A DNA stretch of 64,000 bases from Cerasicoccus maritimus (GCA_031296935.1 JAVDPD010000021.1:1-64000); one strand, 5' to 3'. Shown: positions 1-8,333, numbered from the stretch's first letter. The notes: generated by a model from the sequence alone, not told the origin. Program-made: numbers and translations.

Positions 1-27
1 CCAGGTATTGTTTTTGATCTATCATCG

Positions 28-61
28 GTTGCCGGGTTGAGCAAGTGCTGGACCCGGCAAC
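28..61 (-). terminator. Hairpin after the PEP-CTERM gene
   Basis: Bases 28-37 (GTTGCCGGGT) pair perfectly with 52-61 (ACCCGGCAAC) around a 14-base loop. The hairpin starts 30 bases after the stop codon of the minus-strand PEP-CTERM gene. No strong T-run follows on the minus strand, so it may be a weak terminator or a 3-prime stabilising hairpin. Confidence 0.45.
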
Positions 62-90
62 TTCATGTTATCTCTAGACGACGCTGAGCT

Positions 91-867
91 CTACGAACGC
101 TTGCGGCGGTAAAACCAAATCAAGCCGCCAGCGCCCACACCCATCAGCAAACCGCTTGTGGCCGGTTCAGGGACCAATGCGCCATCGAAGGCGACGCCGC
201 CAAGGAGCAGGTTTCGGTTGCCCGTATTGTTATTCTTGAGCTGCACCTTAAAGACGTCGCCTGCCTGCGCGTTATCGATGTCGAAGAAATACCAGTCCGT
301 CACGGCGTCACCCGCAGTCAGTCTTTGGAAACCCGAATCCGCCGTGCCGCCAGTAGTCTGATAGACACGTATTTGAATTTCCGTCAGGCCAAACGAGTTG
401 TCGGTGTTGTCCCACAGCATCGACAGACGGATGGACTCCGGCGCATCGGCGCCAACAGTAATCGTGAGGAAATCACTCTCCGTGCCCGCCGCCGCGCCAT
501 TCATATACCAGGAGCCAGACACCACATCATTGCCGCTGGCGTCCAGTGGATTGTCGATCTGTGCATAGCCGGCGTTGCCACCATAATTCGCCATGTGCGC
601 AGTGATGTCGGAGATGTAGCCCGGAAGCGACTCGCCCACCGAACCGGCCATGTAGTAGCCATCCGTGCCGAGCACGCCGTTGCTATCGATGTCCAGTGGC
701 TTATCGGGATCGCCAGCCGAGCGCCAGCCCGCCGGGTCATTGGAGTAGGTCTCCATAGACAGCTGCGAACCCACGTAAGTGACCGTGGCTGCGGTGAGGG
801 GAAACGCCAGTACGCTGGCAGACAGAGACGCAAAGAGACCTTTGCCGGGCAAAGAAGGAACATTCAT
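91..867 (-). CDS. PEP-CTERM sorting domain protein
   Basis: Exported protein of 258 residues. An N-terminal signal peptide is visible (basic MNVPSLPGKG followed by a hydrophobic stretch ending near LTAAT). The last 27 residues form a PEP-CTERM tag: VPEP, a hydrophobic segment, then YRRKR. In this family the tag is cut by an exosortase during surface sorting. The middle is beta-rich and asparagine/glycine-rich, with no catalytic motif I recognise. I start at the ATG at 867 because MNVPSLPGKG gives a clean signal peptide; an in-frame start five codons upstream (882) is possible. A TTTTGCAAAT element lies about 53 bases upstream, as in the two exported paralogues near 60-62 kb. No exosortase gene is in the window. 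Confidence 0.85.
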   Translation of the reverse strand: MNVPSLPGKGLFASLSASVLAFPLTAATVTYVGSQLSMETYSNDPAGWRSAGDPDKPLDIDSNGVLGTDGYYMAGSVGESLPGYISDITAHMANYGGNAGYAQIDNPLDASGNDVVSGSWYMNGAAAGTESDFLTITVGADAPESIRLSMLWDNTDNSFGLTEIQIRVYQTTGGTADSGFQRLTAGDAVTDWYFFDIDNAQAGDVFKVQLKNNNTGNRNLLLGGVAFDGALVPEPATSGLLMGVGAGGLIWFYRRKRS

Positions 868-1703
868 GGGTAAATAAAACAACGGGTGATTGGCTGTAAA
901 TGTTACACCTCACCTGCAAATTTGCAAAATGAAACGCGGCAAAAAATGGAGCCGCATCCACTGCGCCCGAGGGGGGGCTAAAACCGCCTCTATTCAATTT
1001 ATCAAAGAACAAGAATCCCGCCCGCTCGCCGAAAATACAGCGCAGGTGGGGCGACTCGGCTTAGGGGCCAAGACAGGAACGTCGACACGGCGCTGGGCAG
1101 ACTGGCATAGAGCGTCCGGCGTGGAGTTCATTTACGACAACATTGGGCGTCGTAAGCCGGGCACTTTACACCTACCCGGCGGCGAATGGGCCCATTGACG
1201 CAATGTTCACACGCTGGCGACTCGAAAGCCCCCGCATGGCGTCGACTGGGATACCTCGGCGGCAGGCGCTAAGGCGGATGGTGGTGGGTGGAGAGGTTCA
1301 TAAGTGCGTAAGGTGTGTAGGTGGGTAAAAGTTGCGAAGCGGTGGGAGCGCGAAGCTTCAGCGAGTGCTACCTCCGTGCAGCCGAATAAGTGATCAATAA
1401 AACACTAAACAAACCACACCTATCCTCCAACAAAAAAGTGAACGCACGATCATTTTGTTAGTGAGTAGCTCTCACTAATAATCCGCGCTGGGAACCAACG
1501 ACTTACGCACGCGAAACGCATGACTCCCAGCACGCGAATTCGCTTTCCCGTGGGGCAGGAGCCAACACTCGCACAAGCTTCGTGTCCGGCAGGGAGCCAG
1601 CGCCCGAAAATATTCTCCCCCAAAAAAGCTACGACCAACTTGATTTAAAACCGTTTATAGGATTACCTTGACGCAAAGATATAAATCTAATCTTATAAGC
1701 ACT
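868..1703. other. Gene-poor stretch with small palindromes
   Basis: About 830 bases without a convincing gene; open frames here lack family features. The PEP-CTERM promoter region lies at 868-940 on the minus strand. A short perfect hairpin is at 1458-1478 (TTAGTGAG, 5-base loop, CTCACTAA). Between 1490 and 1620, GC-rich text repeats short words such as TGGCTCC and TGCC, which looks like a dispersed intergenic repeat rather than coding DNA. A seven-G run lies near 971. Confidence 0.4.
920..929 (-). promoter_or_regulatory. TTTTGCAAAT element upstream of the PEP-CTERM gene
   Basis: ATTTGCAAAA on the plus strand, 53 bases upstream of the PEP-CTERM start codon. The same ten bases occur 52 and 47 bases upstream of the two exported paralogues starting at 60028 and 61754. 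The matching distance on three minus-strand genes for exported proteins suggests a shared promoter or operator. Confidence 0.35.
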
Positions 1704-2279
1704 ATGAAAAAAGCCACCATACTCATCACCAGCCTGCTAACGACGCTGAGCGTATTCGCTGAGCAATATACTTACAAGATCGATCCCAATCACTCGGGGG
1801 TCAATTTCGCGGTTCGCCACTTCGTGAATGACGTCAACGGCAGCTTCGGCAAGTTCTCTGGTACCGTCACCGTCGACACGGAAGATGCGACCAAGAACTC
1901 CGCCAAGGCGACCATCAACACCGCCAGCGTCGACACCAATAACGACAAGCGAGACAGCCACTTGCAAAAGAGTGACTACTTCGATGTCGCCAAGTTCCCG
2001 GATATGACCTTCGAGACGACCAAGTGGGTGAAGAGCGGCGACAAAAAATACCAAGTCACAGGAAATCTGAGTCTGCTAGGCGTCACGAAACCTGTCATGC
2101 TTGACGTCGAATATCTCGGCGCCGTCGAAGGCTCCGGGCACTACAAGGGCATGGAAATCGTTGGTTTCAAGGGCACGACCAAGATCGACCGCACAGACTG
2201 GGGCCTGAGCGCGGGTGGCCCAATCGTAGGCGACGACGTGGAAATCACCATTTCCATTCAAGGCCACCGCAAGCTGTAA
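1704..2279 (+). CDS. YceI family periplasmic protein
   Basis: A 191-residue secreted protein. The signal peptide MKKATILITSLLTTLSVFA is followed by the YceI domain, a lipocalin-like barrel that binds isoprenoid-type or other hydrophobic ligands in the periplasm. Family features are YKIDPNHSGVNFAVRHF near the mature N-terminus, the SVDTNNDKRDSHLQKSDYFD block, FPDMTFETT, and a C-terminal DRTDWGLS followed by DDVEITISI. The start is the ATG directly before the signal peptide (1704); a longer in-frame start at 1668 would add twelve polar residues and spoil the signal. It stands alone and is closed by a clear terminator. The precise ligand cannot be read from sequence. Confidence 0.93.
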   Translation: MKKATILITSLLTTLSVFAEQYTYKIDPNHSGVNFAVRHFVNDVNGSFGKFSGTVTVDTEDATKNSAKATINTASVDTNNDKRDSHLQKSDYFDVAKFPDMTFETTKWVKSGDKKYQVTGNLSLLGVTKPVMLDVEYLGAVEGSGHYKGMEIVGFKGTTKIDRTDWGLSAGGPIVGDDVEITISIQGHRKL

Positions 2280-2304
2280 GCCCAGCGGACAGTAACATTT
2301 TCAA

Positions 2305-2332
2305 CCCGATCGCATCACGCGGTCGGGTTTTT
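2305..2332 (+). terminator. Rho-independent terminator after the yceI-type gene
   Basis: CCCGATCGC and GCGGTCGGG pair with one G-U wobble around a five-base loop, followed by TTTTTG and a further T-run. It lies 26 bases after the stop codon. Confidence 0.85.
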
Positions 2333-2370
2333 GTTTTTCAAGTGGCGAAAAATCCTCATGATGCCCACTT

Positions 2371-3864
2371 GTGAGTCTGCCCACCACCCAGCTACGCACC
2401 CTCCAAATTGCCCTCCTGGGAGTGGCCCTGCTGTTGGCCGGTTGCGCCAGCTATCAGGACGACACCAAGGCGCTGCGCAATGCCTGGAAAGCCGGTAACG
2501 ACGCCTCCGCCGCCTCCATCGCCGCTGCCGCTGCGGCCGACAAAGATGACGGAGTCGACCAGATTGTTTTCCGCTTGGAAGAAGGCTCGGCCCTCCGCGC
2601 TGCGGGCAATTACCAGGCTAGCATCAAGGCTTTTGACGACGCCGACGCCGAGATGAAGCAATACGACGCCGGCGCGGAAATCCGCCTGGCCGCCGAAGCA
2701 GGCGCCACGCTGACCAACCTCAGCTACCTGCCCTACACTGGCACGGCCTACGACAAGATCATGCTCAACACCTACCAGGCGTTGAACTACCTGCAGCTCG
2801 GCCAATACGACGACGCCCGCGTATTCCTCAACCGCGCCCTCGAGCGCCAGCGCGAAGCCGTGAACGACAACGCACAGCGCATTGCCGAAGCCACCGCCGC
2901 CGCCGAAAAGTCATCCGACAAAGCCAAAGCATCGAAATCTTCCAGCCAGCAGAATCAGAATTACGACGTCGAGCGCGCCGAACGCGACCCGCAGTTTCAG
3001 CGCAACATCAGCTCGGTTTACGGCTACCTCGACCAGCTCAAGGCCTACGCGCCCTACGTCAACCCGTTCACGGTTTACCTCGACGGCGTGTTCCACCTGG
3101 CCCAGGCTGCCGACCTGCCTGATGTCGAGCGCGCAGCGAAGGACTTCCAACGCACGGCGTCGATGATCGGCACCAATGATTACCTGGCAGGGGACGACGC
3201 CGCAGTCAAAGCGCTGCTCTCCGGGCAGCCCATGACACCGGCGACCTATGTTTTCTTCGAGACCGGCATGGCCCCCTACCGTGACGAGACCCGCATCGAC
3301 ATCCCGGTGTTTATCTTTGGCGCCAAGGGCGTGCCCTACGTCGGCGCCGCCTTCCCGAAGCTCAAAATGACCGGCCAATACGTGCCCTACCTCGATGTCG
3401 CCGTCGGCAGCCAGACTTTTCGCACCAAGACCCTGTGCAGCATGGACTCCGTGATCGCGCAGGAGTTCGACAACGAGTTGCCGATCATCATCACCAAAAC
3501 GCTCATCAGCGCTGGCGCCAAAGCCGCCATCACCTACGGGCTTTACGAGGCAACGAAGGACAACAGCAACGTCGCCACCGCCATCATGATCGCGGGCGCC
3601 ATCTACCAGGCCGCCATGAACAGCGCCGACCTTCGCAGCTGGATCACGCTGCCCAAGGAGGTGCAGTTTGCGCGCTTCGCCACGCCAGCGAGCCGGAAAT
3701 TGACGTTGACCCAACCCGTTGGTGGCCAGAAGATCACGGTCACGTTGGAACCCGGCGTGGTCAACGTAGTCTACGTTAAAAGCAACAGCAATATGGCCCC
3801 GCTGCGGGTCACCCAATTTGTCCTCAAACCCGATCCTACCACGAATGAAACGCGTTTGTTATAG
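2371..3864 (+). CDS. COG3014-type lipoprotein
   Basis: Lipoprotein of 497 residues, first gene of a COG3014-ycfL-lpoB arrangement also known in gamma-proteobacteria. The GTG start gives a type II signal peptide with lipobox LLAG-C (Cys 25). After it come alanine-rich helices resembling TPR units (NYQASIKAFDDADAEMKQYD, LQLGQYDDARVFLNRALERQ), a charged serine/lysine linker near residues 170-190, and a C-terminal part with a hydrophobic helical segment (AKAAITYGLYEA...ATAIMIAGAIY). The role is unproven; its company suggests the cell envelope, possibly peptidoglycan synthesis. The 3-prime end overlaps the next gene by 20 bases, pointing to translational coupling. No in-frame ATG gives a better signal peptide. 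Confidence 0.8.
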   Translation: MSLPTTQLRTLQIALLGVALLLAGCASYQDDTKALRNAWKAGNDASAASIAAAAAADKDDGVDQIVFRLEEGSALRAAGNYQASIKAFDDADAEMKQYDAGAEIRLAAEAGATLTNLSYLPYTGTAYDKIMLNTYQALNYLQLGQYDDARVFLNRALERQREAVNDNAQRIAEATAAAEKSSDKAKASKSSSQQNQNYDVERAERDPQFQRNISSVYGYLDQLKAYAPYVNPFTVYLDGVFHLAQAADLPDVERAAKDFQRTASMIGTNDYLAGDDAAVKALLSGQPMTPATYVFFETGMAPYRDETRIDIPVFIFGAKGVPYVGAAFPKLKMTGQYVPYLDVAVGSQTFRTKTLCSMDSVIAQEFDNELPIIITKTLISAGAKAAITYGLYEATKDNSNVATAIMIAGAIYQAAMNSADLRSWITLPKEVQFARFATPASRKLTLTQPVGGQKITVTLEPGVVNVVYVKSNSNMAPLRVTQFVLKPDPTTNETRLL

Positions 3865-4306
3865 CCTGCTCGCCGCAACGTCCTTGGCCTTCCTGGCCGG
3901 TTGCAATTCGGTCAACACCGTCGAACCCGCCAGCCCCAAGGCTGAGCCCAACCTGATTGCGATCAAGAAGGTGGACACCGACCCCGCGCTGGCGCGCAAG
4001 GTCACCGTGCTCGACGTCAACGAAGGCCAACGCGGCGACCTGATGTTTGTGCAGGTGCAGGTGGAAAACCAGAACTACGGCCCCGAGGACTTCAATTACC
4101 AGTTCACCTGGATCGAGGCCGACGGCTTCGAGGTCCAAAGCCCGCCCGCACTCTGGAAAAGCGGCTTCATCCTTGGCCGCGAAAAAGTTTACCTGACCTC
4201 CATTGCGCCAAACCCGCGCGTGGTGGACTTCCGCCTGAAGCTCCTCGCCCGCGAAACCTACAACGCCACCGTCGGCCAAGGCACCCGCCCCCGCCGCGGC
4301 TACTAA
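3845..4306 (+). CDS. YcfL-like lipoprotein (DUF1425)
   Basis: Predicted lipoprotein of 153 residues with signal peptide MKRVCYSLLAATSLAFLAG and lipidated Cys 20. The mature part resembles the YcfL family: a beta-sandwich with VQVENQNYGPEDFNYQFTWIEADGFEV and the closing VYLTSIAPNPRVVDFRLKL. In Escherichia coli ycfL sits directly upstream of lpoB. Here the same neighbours are present but a GxxExxY gene lies between them. The ATG at 3845 is chosen because it starts the signal peptide and sits inside the 3-prime end of the previous gene. The molecular function of YcfL is not established. Confidence 0.85.
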   Translation: MKRVCYSLLAATSLAFLAGCNSVNTVEPASPKAEPNLIAIKKVDTDPALARKVTVLDVNEGQRGDLMFVQVQVENQNYGPEDFNYQFTWIEADGFEVQSPPALWKSGFILGREKVYLTSIAPNPRVVDFRLKLLARETYNATVGQGTRPRRGY

Positions 4307-4311
4307 GACAG

Positions 4312-4342
4312 GAAACTCACGCCAAGACGCAAAGCCGCAAAG
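4312..4342 (+). repeat. Left 31-base inverted repeat of the GxxExxY cassette
   Basis: Begins GAAACTCACGCCAAGACGC and ends two bases before the ATG at 4345. It matches the reverse complement of 4731-4761 at 29 of 31 positions. The repeat is itself quasi-periodic, with recurring CGCAAAG words. Confidence 0.9.
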
Positions 4343-4344
4343 AA

Positions 4345-4728
4345 ATGGACGAGAATGCGATCAGCAGAATAGTCGTAAATGAGGCTTTGAAGATACACCG
4401 TGAGTTAGGCCCCGGGCTCTTGGAATCAGTCTACGAAGTAGTTCTGGCCCAAGCGCTAACCCAGCAAGGCCTTCAAGTTGAGCGACAGGTAAAAGTTCCG
4501 ATACAATATAACGGAATCAGTTTCGATGAAGGCTTCCGAGCCGACATTCTAATCAACAAGAAAGTAGTTTTGGAACTCAAGTCAGTAGAGCAGGTAAATA
4601 AGGTGCACCACAAACAGCTCCTCACCTATATCCGCCTGATGAAAGTAAACCTTGGCCTCTTAATTAACTTCAACTCCCCCCTCATCAAAGACGGTATCCA
4701 TCGTGTAGTGAATCAACTCGCAGCGTAA
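4345..4728 (+). CDS. GxxExxY protein (PDDEXK nuclease-like)
   Basis: Complete 127-residue protein with the defining GxxExxY motif (GPGLLESVY, residues 22-30) and a PDDEXK-like core: FRADILINKKVVLELKSVE supplies the D...ExK pattern. The family is widespread and patchily distributed; a nuclease fold is predicted but I know of no firm biological role. Codon choice is less GC-rich than in the flanking lipoprotein genes (AGTTTTGGAACTCAAGTCAG style against their GC-rich third positions), consistent with acquisition. Inverted repeats bracket it tightly and it interrupts a conserved operon. Confidence 0.9.
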   Translation: MDENAISRIVVNEALKIHRELGPGLLESVYEVVLAQALTQQGLQVERQVKVPIQYNGISFDEGFRADILINKKVVLELKSVEQVNKVHHKQLLTYIRLMKVNLGLLINFNSPLIKDGIHRVVNQLAA

Positions 4729-4730
4729 AA

Positions 4731-4761
4731 CTTTGCGCCTTTGCGTCTTTGCGTGAGTTTC
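4731..4761 (-). repeat. Right 31-base inverted repeat of the GxxExxY cassette
   Basis: Starts two bases after the stop codon at 4728. Its reverse complement equals 4312-4342 except at two positions. Confidence 0.9.
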
Positions 4762-4801
4762 ATTTCGTATTTCTGGGAATCAACATTTAAAGAACAGCAC
4801 C

Positions 4802-5416
4802 ATGAAGACACGCCTTGCCTTGCTTAGCCTTGCCGCGTTGCCGGTTATTTTCTCCGGTTGCGCCTCCTCGGGAACCCCTGGCCGCGACGCCCGCTATGTC
4901 GACTCCGAGGGCACGCAGACCATCGTCAGCCTCGACAAGATCAACATCCAGGATTGGTCCAACGCCGCCGACCAAATGGTGCAAAGCATGCTCCTGAGCG
5001 GCGTCCTCGATCGCGCACCCACGCAGCCCGCCGTCCTCGGCATTGGCCGCATCACCAACAAGACCACGCAGCAGGTCGACACCGATTATTTGACCAAGAA
5101 GATCCGCGTCGCGCTCAACCAGAGCGGCAAGGTCGTCACGACCACCACCTACGGCCTTGGCAACTACGCCGAAGACGAGCTGGCCCGCCAGACGATGGAG
5201 ATCCAGAAGTTCGAGAACAACGACACCAGCACCCAGCCGCTGCCGTTCTTCACCCTCTCCGGCAAGCTGCTGGAAGACCGCGCGTCGGCTGGCAAGACGA
5301 ACCAGGTCACCTACACCTTCCAGCTCAGCCTCACCCAAACCAACAACGGCCTCGCCGTCTGGGAAGACGAGAAGAACATCACCAAACAAGGCCAAAGAAA
5401 CGCGGTTGGCTGGTAA
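4802..5416 (+). CDS. lpoB: LpoB-like penicillin-binding protein activator lipoprotein
   Basis: Lipoprotein of 204 residues. Signal peptide MKTRLALLSLAALPVIFSG precedes lipidated Cys 20. The body matches the LpoB/YcfM family: LGIGRITNKTTQQVDTDYL, the AxNQSGKVV block, TLSGKLLEDRASAG and TYTFQLSLTQTNNGLAVWEDEK. In E. coli, LpoB is an outer-membrane lipoprotein that reaches through the periplasm to activate PBP1b. Whether this protein activates a PBP1b homologue is inferred from family alone. It ends in a hairpin whose loop carries the stop codon. Confidence 0.87.
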   Translation: MKTRLALLSLAALPVIFSGCASSGTPGRDARYVDSEGTQTIVSLDKINIQDWSNAADQMVQSMLLSGVLDRAPTQPAVLGIGRITNKTTQQVDTDYLTKKIRVALNQSGKVVTTTTYGLGNYAEDELARQTMEIQKFENNDTSTQPLPFFTLSGKLLEDRASAGKTNQVTYTFQLSLTQTNNGLAVWEDEKNITKQGQRNAVGW

Positions 5417-5431
5417 AGGCCAACCAACCGC
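5402..5431 (+). other. Hairpin spanning the lpoB stop codon
   Basis: GCGGTTGG (5402-5409) pairs with CCAACCGC (5424-5431); the TAA stop at 5414-5416 lies in the loop. There is no T-run, so this is not a standard terminator. An alternative pairing GGTTGGC/GCCAACC is possible. Confidence 0.4.
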
Positions 5432-5628
5432 ATTCCGCAACGAGATATTGCTTGTAGAAATTCTTGGAGTGCGACAGCGCTCAATGCCGGTGAGATGGAC
5501 ACAGTAGAAGCCTGATCTGAATTAAAAACAACGGATTCACAAGCGTTACTGTCACACCGCCGTCACGAATTCCTGAATGGCTGGAATTTTGCCTTGGCTA
5601 ACCGCTTGCGCTGGAAAAAGATGCACGC

Positions 5629-6558
5629 ATGGCCAAACGCCTTTTGGATGACTTCAGCCACCGGCTGACTTGGGACGAGCTCGATACCGATTGGTTCGCG
5701 CGCCTCATCGACCTCGCCTGGCGCGAAGACCTCGCTGGTGGCGGGCTCGACGCCGTGCCCAGCGGCATTGGCGACGCCACCACCGAAACCGTCATCCAGC
5801 CCGGTCGCGGTGAAGCGCGCCTCATCGCCCGCAAGCCGATGACCCTCGCCGGCCTGCCATTGGTCAACATGATCCTGGAGCGCTACAGCAGCGGCGCCAA
5901 GCACGCAAAGTTTCGCACCGAGCTCGCCGACGGCGCGCACGTCGCCGCAGGTCACTGCATCGGAGTGCTCCTAGGCGAAAAGAGCGTCATCCTCACCGCC
6001 GAGCGCGTCATCCTGAATTTCCTCCAGCGCCTGACCGGCGTCGCCACCGAGACACAGCGCTACGTCGCCGCGCTGGGCGACTCCCCCACCCGCCTGCTCG
6101 ACACCCGCAAGACCACCCCTGGCTACCGTGTGCTCGAAAAATACGCCGTGGCCTGTGGCGGCGGCTGGAATCACCGCATCGGCCTTTACGACCGCATCAT
6201 GCTGAAGGACAACCATTTGGCCGCAGAAGGCGCAGACAAGGGCGCCCGCCTCGCATCCGCCGTCAAGCTGGCCAAGCGCAAGCGGCCCGACCTCGGGGTG
6301 GAAGTCGAAGTCGACGAGTTGGAGCAAATTCCGCCCGTCCTCGAAGCCGGCGCCGACGTCATTATGCTGGATAACTTCGGCAACGAGCGCTTGAGTGAGG
6401 CAATATCTCTAATTGGTGACAAATCTTTAACCGAGGCAAGCGGTGGCATTACGATTGAGCGCCTGCCCTCCCTCGCCACGCTCGGGCTGGACTTTATTTC
6501 GACCGGCGCAACCGTCCACCAGGCCGCTTGGGTGGACATTGGACTCGACTGGCAATGA
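5629..6558 (+). CDS. nadC: Nicotinate-nucleotide pyrophosphorylase (carboxylating)
   Basis: NadC, 309 residues. It converts quinolinate and PRPP to nicotinate mononucleotide, CO2 and pyrophosphate in de novo NAD synthesis. Visible family motifs are LTAERVILNFLQRLTGVAT, the PRPP/quinolinate-binding DTRKTTPG (158-165), the RIMLKDNH stretch (about 189-196), and the C-terminal barrel segments EVEVDELEQ, ADVIMLDNF and ASGGI. Length is slightly above the usual 280-300 because of an N-terminal extension. It overlaps birA by four bases (ATGA), so nadC-birA-coaX probably form one transcript of cofactor genes. Confidence 0.96.
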   Translation: MAKRLLDDFSHRLTWDELDTDWFARLIDLAWREDLAGGGLDAVPSGIGDATTETVIQPGRGEARLIARKPMTLAGLPLVNMILERYSSGAKHAKFRTELADGAHVAAGHCIGVLLGEKSVILTAERVILNFLQRLTGVATETQRYVAALGDSPTRLLDTRKTTPGYRVLEKYAVACGGGWNHRIGLYDRIMLKDNHLAAEGADKGARLASAVKLAKRKRPDLGVEVEVDELEQIPPVLEAGADVIMLDNFGNERLSEAISLIGDKSLTEASGGITIERLPSLATLGLDFISTGATVHQAAWVDIGLDWQ

Positions 6559-7562
6559 ACGATTCCATCAACGAAGCCGAGCTCAGCCTGATCGCCGCCT
6601 TGCGCGACGCGCAGCCCGGCTTTGTCTCCGGTGAAGAGCTCGCGGACAAGCTGGGCGTCTCCCGCGTAAGCATCAAGAGCCGCATCGACCGTCTCAAGGA
6701 AGCCGGTTTCGAGATCGACGCCGTCCGCCGCCAAGGCTACACGCTCGTTGGCGAGCCCGAGGCGCTTCATCCGCTGCTCCTTGAGCTGGAGCTCCGCGCG
6801 CTGGGCACGGATATCCACTGGATTTTACTCGAAGAATGCGCCAGCACCAACGACGAGGCCATGCGCACGCTCACCGACGGCGCGAGAAGTCCCCTTGTGG
6901 TGATATCGCGCAAACAAAGCGCCGGTCGCGGCCGCCTGGGACGCCGCTGGCACAGCGACGACGGTGGCAACCTCATGCTCAGCTTTGGCGTGCGCCCGGG
7001 CAAGCCGCCCGCGTTCATGCAGCGCTTCACGGTGTGGGTCGGCCTCCGGTTGGCGGCCAAGCTTTCCGCCTACAGCGGCGTAAAGGTTAAAGCCAAGTGG
7101 CCCAACGACTTACTGATCGAAGGCCGCAAGCTGGCCGGTATTTTAACGGAAGCCCGTTTGGACTCCGACCGCATGCGTGAGCTGATCCTCGGCCTCGGCC
7201 TGAACATCAACAGCGCCGTGGATACGTGGCCCGTCGAAGTGCGCAGTATCGCCACCAGCCTGAGCCACGCCAGCGGCCGTCGTTTCTCCATGAGCGCCGC
7301 AACCGCCCTCGTCCTGAACGAGCTCGTCAACGCGTTTGACGACTACCAAAACGACAACATCGATGCCGAAATGCAGCAGCTTTGGGACGAACTCTCCGCC
7401 ATAAACAACCAGTCGGTGACAATCTCCACTTACGAAGGCGCTGTGACCGGCGAAGTGGTCGGCATCGACTCAACCAGCGCCCTGCAACTGCGCTTGCCGA
7501 CGGGTGAAATTAAAACCTACGCCGCGGGCGATGTCAGCTTGAGCGGAAATTACCAAGCCTAG
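6555..7562 (+). CDS. birA: Biotin--protein ligase with N-terminal HTH
   Basis: BirA, 335 residues. The first 70 residues form a winged helix-turn-helix (SGEELADKLGVSRVSIKSRIDRLKEAGFEIDAV). The biotin ligase domain carries SAGRGRLGRRW around residues 122-132 and KWPNDL at 181-186, followed by GILTEA and the C-terminal SH3-like domain. It attaches biotin to BCCP, whose gene accB lies at 17.6 kb, and with the HTH may also repress biotin genes. I start at the ATG overlapping the nadC stop (ATGA); upstream in-frame codons lie inside nadC. Confidence 0.95.
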   Translation: MNDSINEAELSLIAALRDAQPGFVSGEELADKLGVSRVSIKSRIDRLKEAGFEIDAVRRQGYTLVGEPEALHPLLLELELRALGTDIHWILLEECASTNDEAMRTLTDGARSPLVVISRKQSAGRGRLGRRWHSDDGGNLMLSFGVRPGKPPAFMQRFTVWVGLRLAAKLSAYSGVKVKAKWPNDLLIEGRKLAGILTEARLDSDRMRELILGLGLNINSAVDTWPVEVRSIATSLSHASGRRFSMSAATALVLNELVNAFDDYQNDNIDAEMQQLWDELSAINNQSVTISTYEGAVTGEVVGIDSTSALQLRLPTGEIKTYAAGDVSLSGNYQA

Positions 7563-7568
7563 CGCGCC

Positions 7569-8333
7569 ATGGCGGAAGTATTGGTCATCGATATCGGCAA
7601 CACCTCCGCCCACTGGGCCGTAGTGGCGGATAGGCGCGTCACGCAGCGCGGCGATGTCCACCGCGATCACTTAATCACGGAGTTGCCGACTATTCTCTCC
7701 GCCAGCAATGGACCGGTCAGCTGGTGCAGCGTGGTGCCAGCGACCGCCGATAATTTATCCGCCGCACTCAACGCCGCAGACCGCCCCCACTGGCGTCTCA
7801 CCTGTGACGACGCGCCCGGTCTGACCATCACCTACGAACGCCCACAGCAAATTGGCCAAGACCGCCTGGCCAACGCCCTCGGCGCCCAGGCGCTCGTCAG
7901 CGAGTCCGTAGTCGTCATCGACATGGGCACGGCAACCACCTTTGACATCGTGTCCGCAAGCCAAGGCTTCATTGGCGGCATCATCGCGCCGGGGCTGGCC
8001 TCGATGACGCACTACATGCACGAAAAAACCGCGCTACTCCCGCAACTCTCGGAAGAAGATTTCGACCCGTCACTGCGCATTGGCCGGAGCACGGTCCAAG
8101 CGATGTCCGTCGGCTGCACCCGTGGGTACCCGGGCATGATTCGCGGCATGCTGGAAGGCGTGCGCGAGGAATACGCCGCCCTCGGCGAAGCAGAGCCCGC
8201 CGTCGTCCTCACGGGCGGCGCCGCGCGGGGCTTTCTCCGCGACGCGCTGGCGGAATTCCGCGCCGAGCCAGATTTAACCCTTCTGGGCTTGGCCGAGGCG
8301 CAGCGCAGACGAATAGCCATCGCTGACGGATAA
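7569..8333 (+). CDS. coaX: Type III pantothenate kinase
   Basis: CoaX, 254 residues. It phosphorylates pantothenate, the first step of coenzyme A synthesis. Motifs of the ASKHA fold are clear: phosphate-1 VLVIDIGNTSAHW (residues 4-15), the pantothenate-binding GQDRLANALGA (96-106), DMGTATTFD (118-126), GGIIAPG, and VVLTGGAARGF near the C-terminus. It starts six bases after the birA stop. birA-coaX is a recurrent gene pair in many bacteria. Confidence 0.95.
   Translation: MAEVLVIDIGNTSAHWAVVADRRVTQRGDVHRDHLITELPTILSASNGPVSWCSVVPATADNLSAALNAADRPHWRLTCDDAPGLTITYERPQQIGQDRLANALGAQALVSESVVVIDMGTATTFDIVSASQGFIGGIIAPGLASMTHYMHEKTALLPQLSEEDFDPSLRIGRSTVQAMSVGCTRGYPGMIRGMLEGVREEYAALGEAEPAVVLTGGAARGFLRDALAEFRAEPDLTLLGLAEAQRRRIAIADG

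Larger units (their letters stand above)
4312..4761 (+). mobile_element. GxxExxY cassette bounded by inverted repeats
   Basis: A 450-base unit made only of a 31-base inverted repeat, one complete ORF (4345-4728), and the same repeat inverted. The repeats sit two bases from the start and stop codons. The unit interrupts what is otherwise the conserved ycfL-lpoB adjacency. No transposase is present. I infer an inserted cassette that moves passively or by an unknown route; an alternative is a long hairpin that regulates the gene. No target duplication is obvious at its edges. Confidence 0.55.

Noticed and set aside
325..873. 182-codon frame on the plus strand
   Set aside because: It lies opposite the PEP-CTERM gene, has arginine-rich low-complexity composition typical of a shadow frame, and shows no family feature.
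1450..1638. 62-codon frame on the minus strand in the gene-poor stretch
   Set aside because: Arg/Cys/Gly-rich translation and recurring short words suggest repeat DNA rather than a gene.
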